Shown here one piece after another: positions 27,110 through 35,651 of a DNA stretch of 64,000 nt. Numbering within the stretch: the stretch's first letter is position 1; each line of letters starts with the position of its first letter. The notes below the pieces were generated by a model, which worked only from the letters and a program-made list of their open reading frames with translations, was not told where the DNA came from and did not search any database. The DNA is from UBA5078 sp040384465 (GTDB lineage: Bacteria > Pseudomonadota > Gammaproteobacteria > Pseudomonadales > Pseudohongiellaceae): assembly GCA_040384465.1 (NCBI GenBank), contig JAZKJF010000004.1, positions 186,001-250,000 on the forward strand, read 5' to 3'. Both the position numbers and the translations under genes were made by a program.

Positions 27110-28203
27110 GCAGCCCTCCGCCGACGACCTGGCAACCCGAACAGCAACACCAAACCCAGTGCAGTGAACAGGATGTGCACCCACCACAGCCCCACCGTGG
27201 CGGGAATCGCGCCCTCCCCCAGCAGATTCATACCCGTCTGCAAGGAGACGTAGTACACGGCGTACAAGAGCGTGGCCGGTACCAGCTTGCTGAAGCGCCC
27301 CTGCCGTGGATCGACGCGACTCAATGGCACTGCAATCAAACTGAGCACCGGGATCAGGAGGATTGCCGAGATCCGCCACTGCAGTTCTGCCTGAGATTCG
27401 GGGTCGGGCGAGTTCCACAGCTGTGCTGTCGGCAGCGATTTTTCACGCACTACTTCAGCAATGCGGGTCTGCTCAGGCATCAGCAGGGCTTGCTCTTCGA
27501 AACGGGTGACGAGGTAATCGGCCTGACCGGGAATACCGTCATACAAATAGCCGTTTTCCAGCAACATAAAGCGCCGCCCGCTATTCTCCTCGATCACCGG
27601 ACGGGCCGTATCCGCGACGATGATGCGCAGGGGAGATTCCCCTTCAGCGCTATCGGCACGTCGCCAGGCCACGAATGCATTGTTGAGCTGACGCCCTGCC
27701 GTGCCGCCGGTGATGGTTTCGGCATAGGTGGTCCGCAGACCATCGGCAAAATTCTGAAACTGACCCGCGACGATCAGATCGATCTCGGTCAGCTCATCCT
27801 GGCTATTCATCAGCTGCTCGGTTCTGGTGAGTCCGAGTGGGGCGAGTTGCAGACTCAACAGTGCCACCACCACCGCCACCACAGTGGAGCACATCAAAGT
27901 CAGAGACAGCAGACGTTTTTGGCTCAGGCCGCAGGCGCTGAGTACCGTCATCTCGTTGTCAGCGTACATCCGCCCGTAAGCAAGCAGGATGCCGAGAAAC
28001 AACGCAAAGGGAAGGATGACCAGCAGGAATTCGGGCAGGCGATAGAGCATCAGCAACGCGAGGATATCCGAAGTGATCTCACCGGCAACGGCCTGACTGA
28101 GGTAGCCCAGAAAGCGGGTGATCATCGCCACCACCAGCAGGATGACCGTCACGGCGGCCATCACCTGGAAAATCTGCTTACCCAGATAGCGGAATATGAT
28201 CAC
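27106..28203 (-). CDS. lptF: LPS export ABC transporter permease LptF
   Basis: 365 residues from a GTG at 28203, chosen because the conserved beginning is VIIFRYLGKQIFQVMAAVTVILL. The permease motifs are LPFALFLGILLAYGRMYADNEMTVLSACGLS and C-terminal membrane helices with SRVDPRQGRFSKLVPATLLYA. It pairs with LptG. The operon is divergent from pepA as in E. coli, but here a thioesterase gene separates them. Confidence 0.92.
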   Translation of the reverse strand: MIIFRYLGKQIFQVMAAVTVILLVVAMITRFLGYLSQAVAGEITSDILALLMLYRLPEFLLVILPFALFLGILLAYGRMYADNEMTVLSACGLSQKRLLSLTLMCSTVVAVVVALLSLQLAPLGLTRTEQLMNSQDELTEIDLIVAGQFQNFADGLRTTYAETITGGTAGRQLNNAFVAWRRADSAEGESPLRIIVADTARPVIEENSGRRFMLLENGYLYDGIPGQADYLVTRFEEQALLMPEQTRIAEVVREKSLPTAQLWNSPDPESQAELQWRISAILLIPVLSLIAVPLSRVDPRQGRFSKLVPATLLYAVYYVSLQTGMNLLGEGAIPATVGLWWVHILFTALGLVLLFGLPGRRRRAA

Positions 28204-28228
28204 GGGGAAACCTGCACGTCGGCGTTGC

Positions 28229-28669
28229 TCAGAGGGAATCCTCGTGTTGGCCCAGCAAGTCGCGGAAGGCCCTGGGAATGGGAGCAATCTTGTGCTTGTC
28301 AAAATCGAAAAACACTACCCCCATCTTGGCATTGCAAACGACGCGGTCGAGCGCCGAATTGGTGATCTGGAAACACACGTCACAACCATAGCGATTAAAG
28401 CGCCCTACGCCGACTTCAATCACCAGCAGATCATTGGCAAAGGACTCGGAGCGGTAATCCACCGCAAGATCGGTGACTACCATCCCCAGACCAAAGATAT
28501 TGGCCTCAGTGAAGCCCAGTGAGGCCAGAAACTGCAGACGTGCCTCGTGAATAATGTGCACCATGGCCACGCTGTTCAGGTGTTTGGCATAGTTGAGGTC
28601 ACTGATGCCCACTGGGTAGCGCATCGTGAACAGGAATTCTTCAGGCATGCTGATTTTAACGCGCGGCAT
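28229..28669 (-). CDS. 4-hydroxybenzoyl-CoA thioesterase-like hotdog protein
   Basis: 146 residues from ATG 28669 (MPRVKISMPEEF). Hotdog-fold features are the strand FLFTMRYPVGISDLNYAKHLN, with an Asp in the position typical of YbgC/FcbC-like acyl-CoA thioesterases, then HIIHEARLQFLASLGF and DLAVDYRSESFANDLLVIEV. It likely hydrolyses an acyl-CoA thioester in the cytosol; the substrate is unknown. It is 25 bp upstream of lptF on the same strand and probably co-transcribed with lptFG. Confidence 0.82.
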   Translation of the reverse strand: MPRVKISMPEEFLFTMRYPVGISDLNYAKHLNSVAMVHIIHEARLQFLASLGFTEANIFGLGMVVTDLAVDYRSESFANDLLVIEVGVGRFNRYGCDVCFQITNSALDRVVCNAKMGVVFFDFDKHKIAPIPRAFRDLLGQHEDSL

Positions 28670-28937
28670 ACAGACCCCATGTTGAGAGTGAATAGCCCGA
28701 AAGGGCATGCGGGTGGTTTATCTTTTTTATATATTGCCGGTGACCGGCAATCCCCCCGTCGACAAGGCCGCCAATTCTAATCACCGCTGCCAGATAAGTA
28801 CACTTCTTTACCCCGGCATCCACCCGCACCGCGCTCTTCTATTGCTTAACATACTGAATATCTTTAGGATTGTGCCCAACCTTCAAGCGCCTAAAGCGCT
28901 TGATCCACCCTCAGTCGTCGATAGGGAAACACATAGC

Positions 28938-30425
28938 ATGAAATACACTTTACAGTCCGGCAGCATGCCTTCCAAAGTTACTGACTGCCTCGTCGCAGGG
29001 GTATGGACCAAAGGGAAACTGACGGCACCGGCAGCCGCGCTGGATGCTCTTCTGGATGGCGAACTGACCCGCATCGTGAACTCCGGCGATGTGAGCGGCA
29101 AGGTGGGCGATACCCTGTTTTGCCATCCGAAGTCTGATCTGTGCAAACGAGTGCTGCTGGTAGGCTGTGGCGACGAAGGTAGTCTGGATGCTCGCAGCTA
29201 TCGTAAAGCGGTCAATGCCGCCATCAAAGCCCTGCTCAAAGCGACCGCCAAAGAGGCTGTTGTCACTCTGGCAGAGCTGCCTCTGAAAGACCGCGATACC
29301 GGATGGGCTGTGACCCTGCTGGTACAAGAGTGCGACAGCAACCTCTATCAATACGATCACACCAAGAGCAAGAAAAAATCTGCTCACCACCTCAAAGCCA
29401 TCAGCGTCAGCAGTGCTGTGGAGGCGAATCGCAAAGCGCTGACCGAGGCGTTGAAGCTTGGCGAAAGCATTGCCAAAGGAGTCAGTGCCGCCAAAGAGCT
29501 GGGCAATCTGCCAGGCAATATCTGTACACCAACTTATCTCGCCGACACCGCCGTGAAGCTGGCCGGGCACTACAAATCCCTGAGCACCAAAGTGCTGACC
29601 GAGAAACAGATGGAGAAGCTCGGCATGGGCTCGCTGCTCTCGGTCAGCCATGGTTCGAGCGAAGAGGCCAAACTGATCGTCATCGAGTACAAAGGCGCCA
29701 GCAAGGCTGACAGCAAGCCTTACGTACTGGTCGGCAAGGGCATTACCTTTGACACCGGCGGCATCAGCTTGAAACCGGGACTGGGCATGGATGAGATGAA
29801 ATTCGACATGTGTGGTGCCGCCAGCGTGATCGGCACCATGACCGCTGTCGCGGAACTGGGCCTATCGATCAATGTCATCGGCGTGATCGCTGCGGCCGAG
29901 AACATGCCGGGCAATGGTGCCACCAAACCGGGCGACATCGTCACCAGCATGGCCGGCCTGACCATCGAGATATTGAATACCGACGCGGAAGGCCGCCTGG
30001 TACTGTGCGACGCCCTCACCTATGTAGAGCGCTTCAAGCCCAAGACCGTCATCGATATCGCCACTCTAACTGGCGCCGCCGTGGCGACCTTCGCCGACCA
30101 GACCAGTGCTCTGCTCAGTACGCACCAGCCACTGGCCAACGAACTGCTGGAGATCGGCCAGCACACGCTCGATTTCACCTGGCAGTTGCCGCTTTGGGAC
30201 GAGTATCAGGCGTTGCTCGACAGCAATTTCGCTGACATCGCCAATATCGGTGGCCCCAAGGCTGGCACCATCACCGCCGCCTGTTTCCTGTCGCGTTTCA
30301 CCAAGAAGTACCACTGGGCACACTTGGACATCGCCGGTACCGCCTGGCTCTCTGGCTCCCAAAAAGGCGCGACTGGTCGCCCGGTGCCGCTGCTGGTGGA
30401 ATACCTGCGCCGCCAAAAAGCTTGA
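28938..30425 (+). CDS. pepA: leucyl aminopeptidase (M17)
   Basis: 495 residues from ATG 28938; the open frame extends to 28707 but without homology. M17 catalytic motifs are VGKGITFDTGGISLKPG, FDMCGAASVIGTM and NTDAEGRLVLCDALTY, covering both zinc sites and the catalytic Lys/Arg. It releases N-terminal amino acids in the cytosol, and E. coli PepA also binds DNA. Upstream of valS as in E. coli, but the intervening holC is absent here. Confidence 0.95.
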   Translation: MKYTLQSGSMPSKVTDCLVAGVWTKGKLTAPAAALDALLDGELTRIVNSGDVSGKVGDTLFCHPKSDLCKRVLLVGCGDEGSLDARSYRKAVNAAIKALLKATAKEAVVTLAELPLKDRDTGWAVTLLVQECDSNLYQYDHTKSKKKSAHHLKAISVSSAVEANRKALTEALKLGESIAKGVSAAKELGNLPGNICTPTYLADTAVKLAGHYKSLSTKVLTEKQMEKLGMGSLLSVSHGSSEEAKLIVIEYKGASKADSKPYVLVGKGITFDTGGISLKPGLGMDEMKFDMCGAASVIGTMTAVAELGLSINVIGVIAAAENMPGNGATKPGDIVTSMAGLTIEILNTDAEGRLVLCDALTYVERFKPKTVIDIATLTGAAVATFADQTSALLSTHQPLANELLEIGQHTLDFTWQLPLWDEYQALLDSNFADIANIGGPKAGTITAACFLSRFTKKYHWAHLDIAGTAWLSGSQKGATGRPVPLLVEYLRRQKA

Positions 30426-30440
30426 TCTTGATTCTCTCTT

Positions 30441-30499
30441 TGTAGGAGCCTGCCCTGCAGGCGACTCTTGTCGGTCGCCTGCAGGGCAGGTTCCTACAG
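30441..30499. repeat. REPIN-like doublet, GTAGGAGC type
   Basis: TGTAGGAGCCTGCCCTGCAG (from 30441) and its near-perfect reverse complement (ending 30499) flank a 5-10 bp spacer between pepA and valS. It occupies the place where holC would be expected. Confidence 0.85.
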
Positions 30500-30571
30500 T
30501 CAGAGGTACTTCGGATGAGATATACTCGCGGCTAATTTCAAACCCACCCGATATCACAGTTGCAGCATTCA

Positions 30572-33391
30572 ATGGACAAGACTTACCAACCCAATCAGAT
30601 CGAAAGTCACTGGTACAAACACTGGGAAGAGAACGGCTATTTCGCCCCCATGGGCGATGGCGAAGCCTACTCCATCGTGATCCCGCCGCCGAATGTGACC
30701 GGTCGTCTGCACATGGGCCATGGCTTCCAGAACGCCATCATGGACGCGCTCATCCGCTACAACCGCATGCTCGGCAAGAAAACACTCTGGCAGGTCGGGA
30801 CCGACCACGCTGGCATTGCCACGCAGATGGTGGTCGAGCGGCAGTTGGGGCGCCTCAACAAGACCCGCCACGATCTGGGCCGCGAAGCCTTCGTCGACAA
30901 AGTGTGGGAGTGGAAGGAAGAGTCCGGCAACATCATCACCCAGCAGATTCGCCGCCTGGGCTCCTCCATTGACTGGGACCGCGAACGCTTCACCATGGAC
31001 CCGGAATTTTCCAAGGTTGTCGAGCGCGTCTTCGTCGAACTCTATGACCAAAACCTGATCTACCGTGGCAACCGCCTCGTGAACTGGGACCCGAAACTGC
31101 ACACCGCCGTCTCGGATCTGGAAGTGCTCTCCGAAGAGGAAGATGGTTTCCTGTGGCACTTCCGCTACCCGTTGGCCGATGGCGCGAGTACCCGCAAGGG
31201 CGACAGTTACATCACCATCGCGACGACCCGGCCCGAGACGCTGCTGGGCGATACCGCCGTGGCCGTCAATCCAAATGACGAGCGCTATCAGGACCTGATC
31301 GGCAAGTTCGTCGAGCTGCCCCTGTGCGGCCGCCGTATCCCGATCATCGCCGATGACTACGTTGATGCCGCCTTCGGGACCGGTTGCGTGAAGATCACCC
31401 CGGCGCATGACTTCAACGACTACGAAGTGGGCAAGCGCCACAACCTGCCCATGATCAATATCATGACCCCGGATGCGGCGATCAACGAGAATGCCCCCGA
31501 AGCCTATCGCGGCATGGACCGTTTCGATGCGCGCAAGAAGGTCGTTGCGGACATCGAGGCACTGGGTCTGCTGGAGAAGATCGATCCGCACAAATTGAAG
31601 GTACCGCGTGGCGATCGCACAAACGCCATCATCGAGCCCTACCTGACCAACCAGTGGTATGTGGCCGTACAGGATCTGGCCGCCCCCGCCATCAAGGCTG
31701 TCGAGGACGGTGATATCCAGTTCGTGCCCAAGAACTGGGAGAACACCTATTTCGCGTGGATGCGCGACCTGCAGGACTGGTGCATCAGCCGTCAGCTCTG
31801 GTGGGGGCACCGCATCCCGGCCTGGTATGACGACGAAGGCAAGATTTACGTCGGTTACAGCGAGTCCGATGTCCGTCAAAAATACAGCCTCGCCGACAGC
31901 CTCAATCTGCTTCAAGATGAAGACGTGCTCGACACCTGGTTCTCCTCCGCGCTGTGGACGTTCGCCACCCTCGGCTGGCCCGACGATAAAGAGACGCTGA
32001 AGACCTTCCATCCAACGGATGTATTGGTCACCGGTTTCGACATCATCTTCTTCTGGGTCGCCCGGATGATCATGATGACGCTGAAGTTCACCGGCGAGAT
32101 CCCGTTCAAGACGGTGTACATCACTGGTCTCGTGCGCGACGAGAACGGCCAGAAGATGTCCAAGTCCAAGGGCAATATTCTGGACCCTATCGATCTCATC
32201 GACGGTATCGGCCTGGAAGAGTTGGTCACCAAACGCACCAGTGATCTGATGCAGCCGCAGCTCGAACAGAAGATCGCGAAGTTCACCCGCGCGTCCTTCC
32301 CCGACGGCATCACCGCCTATGGCACCGACGCGCTGCGCTTCACGTTCTACTCGCTGGCCTCCACCGGTCGCGACATCAAGTTTGACCTGAATCGCATGGA
32401 AGGCTTCCGCAATTTCTGCAATAAAATCTGGAATGCCTCGCGCTATGTGCTGATGAATTCCGAAGAAAAAGGCATCGTTTATCATCAAGCCAAACAGGAT
32501 GCTCTGCGTGAACGCGACTACTTCAGCCTCGCGGATCGCTGGATCATGTCGCGCTTCCAGCGCACTGTGCAGCAAGTGCACGAGCACATGGCGGCCTATC
32601 GTTTCGACCTGCTTTCCCAGGCCATCTACGACTTCTTCTGGAACGAGTATTGCGACTGGTATCTGGAGCTGACCAAGCCGGTGTTGTGGGACGAAGAGAA
32701 TCATCCAGATCACGCGCAGACCACACGCCTGACGCTGTTGACGGTGCTCGAAGGCAGCCTGCGTCTGAGCCATCCGCTGATGCCATTCATCACCGAAGAA
32801 ATATGGCAACGCGTGTCGCCATTGCTCGATCTGCGGCAGGAGGGCGAAGACAAGAGCCTGATGAATCAGCCCTATCCGCAGGCCGATCTTTCCTTGATCA
32901 ACGAACAGGCCGAAGCCGACATCGACTGGGTCAAGGGCATCATCCTCGGCATCCGCAACATTCGCGGCGAAATGGACATTGCACCCGGCAAGGCCATCCC
33001 GGTGCTGCTGCGCCATGGCAATGAGGAAGATCGTCGCCGCCTCGACGAGAACCACGTGTTCCTGAGCAAGCTTGCGAAGCTCGCCGACATCACTCTGCTG
33101 GATGCTCACACCGAGCCACCGATGGCGGCCACCCAGCTCTATGGCCACATCGAGATTCTGGTGCCGCTGGCGGGATTGATCGACAAGGACGCCGAAGCTG
33201 CGCGACTGGAGAAGGAGATCGCCAAGCTGGAGAAAAATCTGGCCGGCATCGCTGCCAAGCTCAGCAATGCGAAGTTCGTGGACAACGCGCCCAAGGACAT
33301 CGTCGACGTGGAGCGTGAACGGCAGCGCGCCAACGAAACGGCAATTCGTGCACTGCAGGAGAAACTCGAAAAGATCCGCGCCCTCGATTGA
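30572..33391 (+). CDS. valS: valine--tRNA ligase
   Basis: 939 residues, usual length for ValRS. ATG 30572 begins MDKTYQPNQIESHWYKHWEENG; a TTG at 30560 is less likely. The class I motifs are PPNVTGRLHMGHGF (HIGH-type) and QKMSKSKGN (KMSKS). The CP1 editing domain (TTRPETLLGDTAVAVNP, AFGTGCVKITPAHDFNDY), the anticodon-binding domain, and a C-terminal coiled-coil arm (KEIAKLEKNLAGIAAKL) are all present. It charges tRNA-Val in the cytosol. Probably transcribed with pepA. Confidence 0.97.
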   Translation: MDKTYQPNQIESHWYKHWEENGYFAPMGDGEAYSIVIPPPNVTGRLHMGHGFQNAIMDALIRYNRMLGKKTLWQVGTDHAGIATQMVVERQLGRLNKTRHDLGREAFVDKVWEWKEESGNIITQQIRRLGSSIDWDRERFTMDPEFSKVVERVFVELYDQNLIYRGNRLVNWDPKLHTAVSDLEVLSEEEDGFLWHFRYPLADGASTRKGDSYITIATTRPETLLGDTAVAVNPNDERYQDLIGKFVELPLCGRRIPIIADDYVDAAFGTGCVKITPAHDFNDYEVGKRHNLPMINIMTPDAAINENAPEAYRGMDRFDARKKVVADIEALGLLEKIDPHKLKVPRGDRTNAIIEPYLTNQWYVAVQDLAAPAIKAVEDGDIQFVPKNWENTYFAWMRDLQDWCISRQLWWGHRIPAWYDDEGKIYVGYSESDVRQKYSLADSLNLLQDEDVLDTWFSSALWTFATLGWPDDKETLKTFHPTDVLVTGFDIIFFWVARMIMMTLKFTGEIPFKTVYITGLVRDENGQKMSKSKGNILDPIDLIDGIGLEELVTKRTSDLMQPQLEQKIAKFTRASFPDGITAYGTDALRFTFYSLASTGRDIKFDLNRMEGFRNFCNKIWNASRYVLMNSEEKGIVYHQAKQDALRERDYFSLADRWIMSRFQRTVQQVHEHMAAYRFDLLSQAIYDFFWNEYCDWYLELTKPVLWDEENHPDHAQTTRLTLLTVLEGSLRLSHPLMPFITEEIWQRVSPLLDLRQEGEDKSLMNQPYPQADLSLINEQAEADIDWVKGIILGIRNIRGEMDIAPGKAIPVLLRHGNEEDRRRLDENHVFLSKLAKLADITLLDAHTEPPMAATQLYGHIEILVPLAGLIDKDAEAARLEKEIAKLEKNLAGIAAKLSNAKFVDNAPKDIVDVERERQRANETAIRALQEKLEKIRALD

Positions 33392-33401
33392 TTTTCATAC
33401 C

Positions 33402-33468
33402 TGTGGGAGCGGGCCTGCCCGCGATTTGATTCATCGTAATCAAGTCGCGGGCAAGGCCCTCTCCCACA
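33402..33468. repeat. REPIN-like doublet, GTGGGAGC type
   Basis: TGTGGGAGCGGGCCTGCCCG at 33402-33421 and an inverted, slightly diverged copy ending TCTCCCACA at 33468 lie just after valS. The sequence closely resembles the classic Pseudomonas REP core. Confidence 0.85.
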
Positions 33469-33583
33469 ATCAGATTCAGATTAAGCCAATTGCTTTCCTG
33501 CCCAGCGTCATGGGATAGTACCTGCCATAAGAGCGCTGGCCAAAGGCCACGAAATAACAACAATAATCAGGAAATTCAAGACG

Positions 33584-34429
33584 ATGGCCAATCTGTCCAG
33601 ATCGTTTCTTGCTCTTGCGGCTGCCTCGGCTCTGGGGCTCGCGTCCCTGCTTTTAGAGGTCGGCCCCACTGCTTTCGCCGCCGACGCCGACGCCGACGCC
33701 GACAACATTCCGCGCACTCCCGACGGCAAACCTGACTTCAATGGCCTGTGGCAGGCCATGGGCAATCATCACTGGGGCATCGAACCACATAACGCACGCA
33801 TGGGCCCGGATGCGCAATGGGCAGCCATCGGTGCGATTCCGGCTGGGCTCGGTGTCGTCGTCGGTGGCGAGATCCCCTACACTCCCGAGGCGCGTTCCAA
33901 ACAGCAGGAAAATCAAGCCGACTGGCTGGCACGAGACCCGGTGGTCAAGTGCTACATGCCCGGTGTGCCACGCGCCAACTACATGCCCTTCCCCTTCCAG
34001 ATTGTCCAGTCACCTGAACATGTCATCATGGCCTATGAGTTCGCCAGCGCGAGCCGCATCGTCTACATGAATCGCCCCGATTTCGTTGCGCCCATCCCCA
34101 GTTGGATGGGGCATTCTCTCGGGCGCTGGGAGGGCGACACGCTGGTGATTGATGTCACCGAACAGATGCCGGACACCTGGCTCGATCATTCCGGCAATTA
34201 CCACACAGAACAGCTCAAAGTGACGGAACGCTACACACATCTCGGCCATGATGCGATCCAGTACGAGGTCACACTGGAGGACCCCGGCGTCTACAGCCGC
34301 CCTTGGTCGATGAAGATGCCCTTATACCGACGTCTGGAAGAGAACGCTCAGCTGCTGGAATTCAAATGCGTGGAATTTGCCGAGGAGCTGCTCTACGGCC
34401 ACCTCGTCAAAGGCGTTAACGCGGAATAA
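33584..34429 (+). CDS. secreted protein of the GRWEGDTLVID family, copy 1
   Basis: 281 residues. A signal peptide ends near TAFA, followed by an unusual run of Ala-Asp dipeptides (ADADADAD). The mature protein starts TPDGKPDFNGLWQAMG and contains GRWEGDTLVIDVTEQMPDTW and LKVTERYTHLGHDAIQYEVT, a pattern common to secreted beta-rich proteins of unknown function in environmental bacteria. A second member is 78 bp downstream. No catalytic motif can be named. Confidence 0.7.
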   Translation: MANLSRSFLALAAASALGLASLLLEVGPTAFAADADADADNIPRTPDGKPDFNGLWQAMGNHHWGIEPHNARMGPDAQWAAIGAIPAGLGVVVGGEIPYTPEARSKQQENQADWLARDPVVKCYMPGVPRANYMPFPFQIVQSPEHVIMAYEFASASRIVYMNRPDFVAPIPSWMGHSLGRWEGDTLVIDVTEQMPDTWLDHSGNYHTEQLKVTERYTHLGHDAIQYEVTLEDPGVYSRPWSMKMPLYRRLEENAQLLEFKCVEFAEELLYGHLVKGVNAE

Positions 34430-34444
34430 GAGGTCGCAGAATAA

Positions 34445-34486
34445 GGGTCAGAGTAAAAATACAGTGCTGTATTTTTACTCTGACCC
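34445..34486. repeat. 20-bp-arm perfect palindrome, copy 1
   Basis: Arm GGGTCAGAGTAAAAATACAG (34445-34464), spacer tg, then the exact reverse complement (34467-34486). An identical palindrome with a 1-nt spacer lies at 55702-55742. It sits between two related secreted-protein genes and would form a strong hairpin in RNA. Confidence 0.9.
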
Positions 34487-34507
34487 CATCTTATAGAGGA
34501 GCTCGCC

Positions 34508-35527
34508 ATGAAGATTGCACAGACACACAGGTCGCGCACTGCGCTTGCCACCGCCATTCTGTTTGCGTTGCTGGCACCATTGGCCACTGCGCAGGGTCCG
34601 GCACCAGAGAACTGGGTGGTGCCGCGCACCATCGACGGTCAGCCCGACATGCAAGGCGTATGGGCCAACAACAGCACCACTCCGCTGCAGCGACCCGAGG
34701 CCTTCGCCGATCGCGCCGAGCTGACACCGGAGGAATATGAAACACTCCTGGCACGTGTCCGTGAAATCGAACAAGGCGGTGGCGACGCACTGTTCGGCGA
34801 TGGCTTCTTCTCCGCTGTGATTACCGGTCAGGTGGAATCTTATGACCCCGCGACAGGCAACTACGATCAGACCTGGATGGCGAACCGCACTTTCGAGAAC
34901 CGCACCTCGTTGATCGTCGATCCGCCCAACGGCCGCCTGCCGGAGATGCTGCCAGAGGCACGCGCCAGAATAGTGGAAGAAGCCCGCCAGCGCCGCGAGA
35001 ATCCCTCCGACTCATACACTTCACGACCTCTGCAGGAACGTTGCATCACCTATGGCATGCCCTACATGCTCGCCGGCTACAACGCCTACTACCAGATCGT
35101 GCAAAGCGCGACTCACGTCGTCATCATTCAGGAAATGATCCACGATGCGCGTGTGATTCCCTTGGACGGCGGCCCCCACGTCGATGAAAAAATTCGCCTC
35201 TGGCATGGTGACTCGCGCGGCTACTTCGAAGGCGACACTCTCGTGGTCGAAACCCGTAATTTTTCGGATGAAAGCGAGTTCCGTGGTGCGCGTGGCAACC
35301 GGATTTTCACCGAACGCTATACCCGTACGGCGCCGGATATCCTCACTTACGAATTCACCGTCAATGATCCTGAAACCTGGGTCGCACCGTGGACCGCTGT
35401 GCTGAATTTCACCTACAGCGAAGACCCGATCTACGAATATGCCTGCCACGAGGGCAACTACGCGCTGGAAGGTATTCTCAGCGGCGCAAGAGCCGAGGAG
35501 CGAGCAGCGGCGGAACAGAGCAACTGA
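34508..35527 (+). CDS. secreted protein of the GRWEGDTLVID family, copy 2
   Basis: 339 residues; ribosome site gagga at 34496-34500. Signal peptide ends near ATAQG, then APENWVVPRTIDGQPDMQGVW. Shared with the preceding gene are the DGxPDxxGxW opening and RGYFEGDTLVVETRNF plus NRIFTERYTRTAPDILTYEFT. It is longer by an N-terminal helical insertion (LTPEEYETLLARVREIEQGG). Related families are often found beside secreted oxidoreductases, but the function is unknown. Confidence 0.7.
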   Translation: MKIAQTHRSRTALATAILFALLAPLATAQGPAPENWVVPRTIDGQPDMQGVWANNSTTPLQRPEAFADRAELTPEEYETLLARVREIEQGGGDALFGDGFFSAVITGQVESYDPATGNYDQTWMANRTFENRTSLIVDPPNGRLPEMLPEARARIVEEARQRRENPSDSYTSRPLQERCITYGMPYMLAGYNAYYQIVQSATHVVIIQEMIHDARVIPLDGGPHVDEKIRLWHGDSRGYFEGDTLVVETRNFSDESEFRGARGNRIFTERYTRTAPDILTYEFTVNDPETWVAPWTAVLNFTYSEDPIYEYACHEGNYALEGILSGARAEERAAAEQSN

Positions 35528-35651
35528 GCCGCTTTCAAAAGGGTGACAACAACGACACAAAGCCGCCTATTTCCCTGCTGGAGTGCCCCTCCTTCACAGG
35601 GTATATTAGGCCCCGGCTTTGAATCACCCCAAGCACAGGAATAATAAGAAT

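Noticed and set aside
27175..28365. A 396-codon frame antisense to lptF
   Set aside because: Low-complexity His/Gln-rich translation typical of antisense to a membrane-protein gene.
28707..28937. N-terminal extension of pepA by 77 residues
   Set aside because: The extra sequence has no homology, includes the likely promoter region divergent from the thioesterase, and ATG 28938 gives the usual PepA start and length.
30569..33148. An 859-codon open frame antisense to valS
   Set aside because: It mirrors the codon pattern of valS, has no recognisable domain, and lies entirely under an essential, well-identified gene; a by-product of GC-rich codon use.
33426..33443. TTGAT and ATCAA halves resembling an FNR site after valS
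   Set aside because: The spacer is 8 nt rather than 4, and the sequence belongs to the loop of a REPIN between valS and the next gene.
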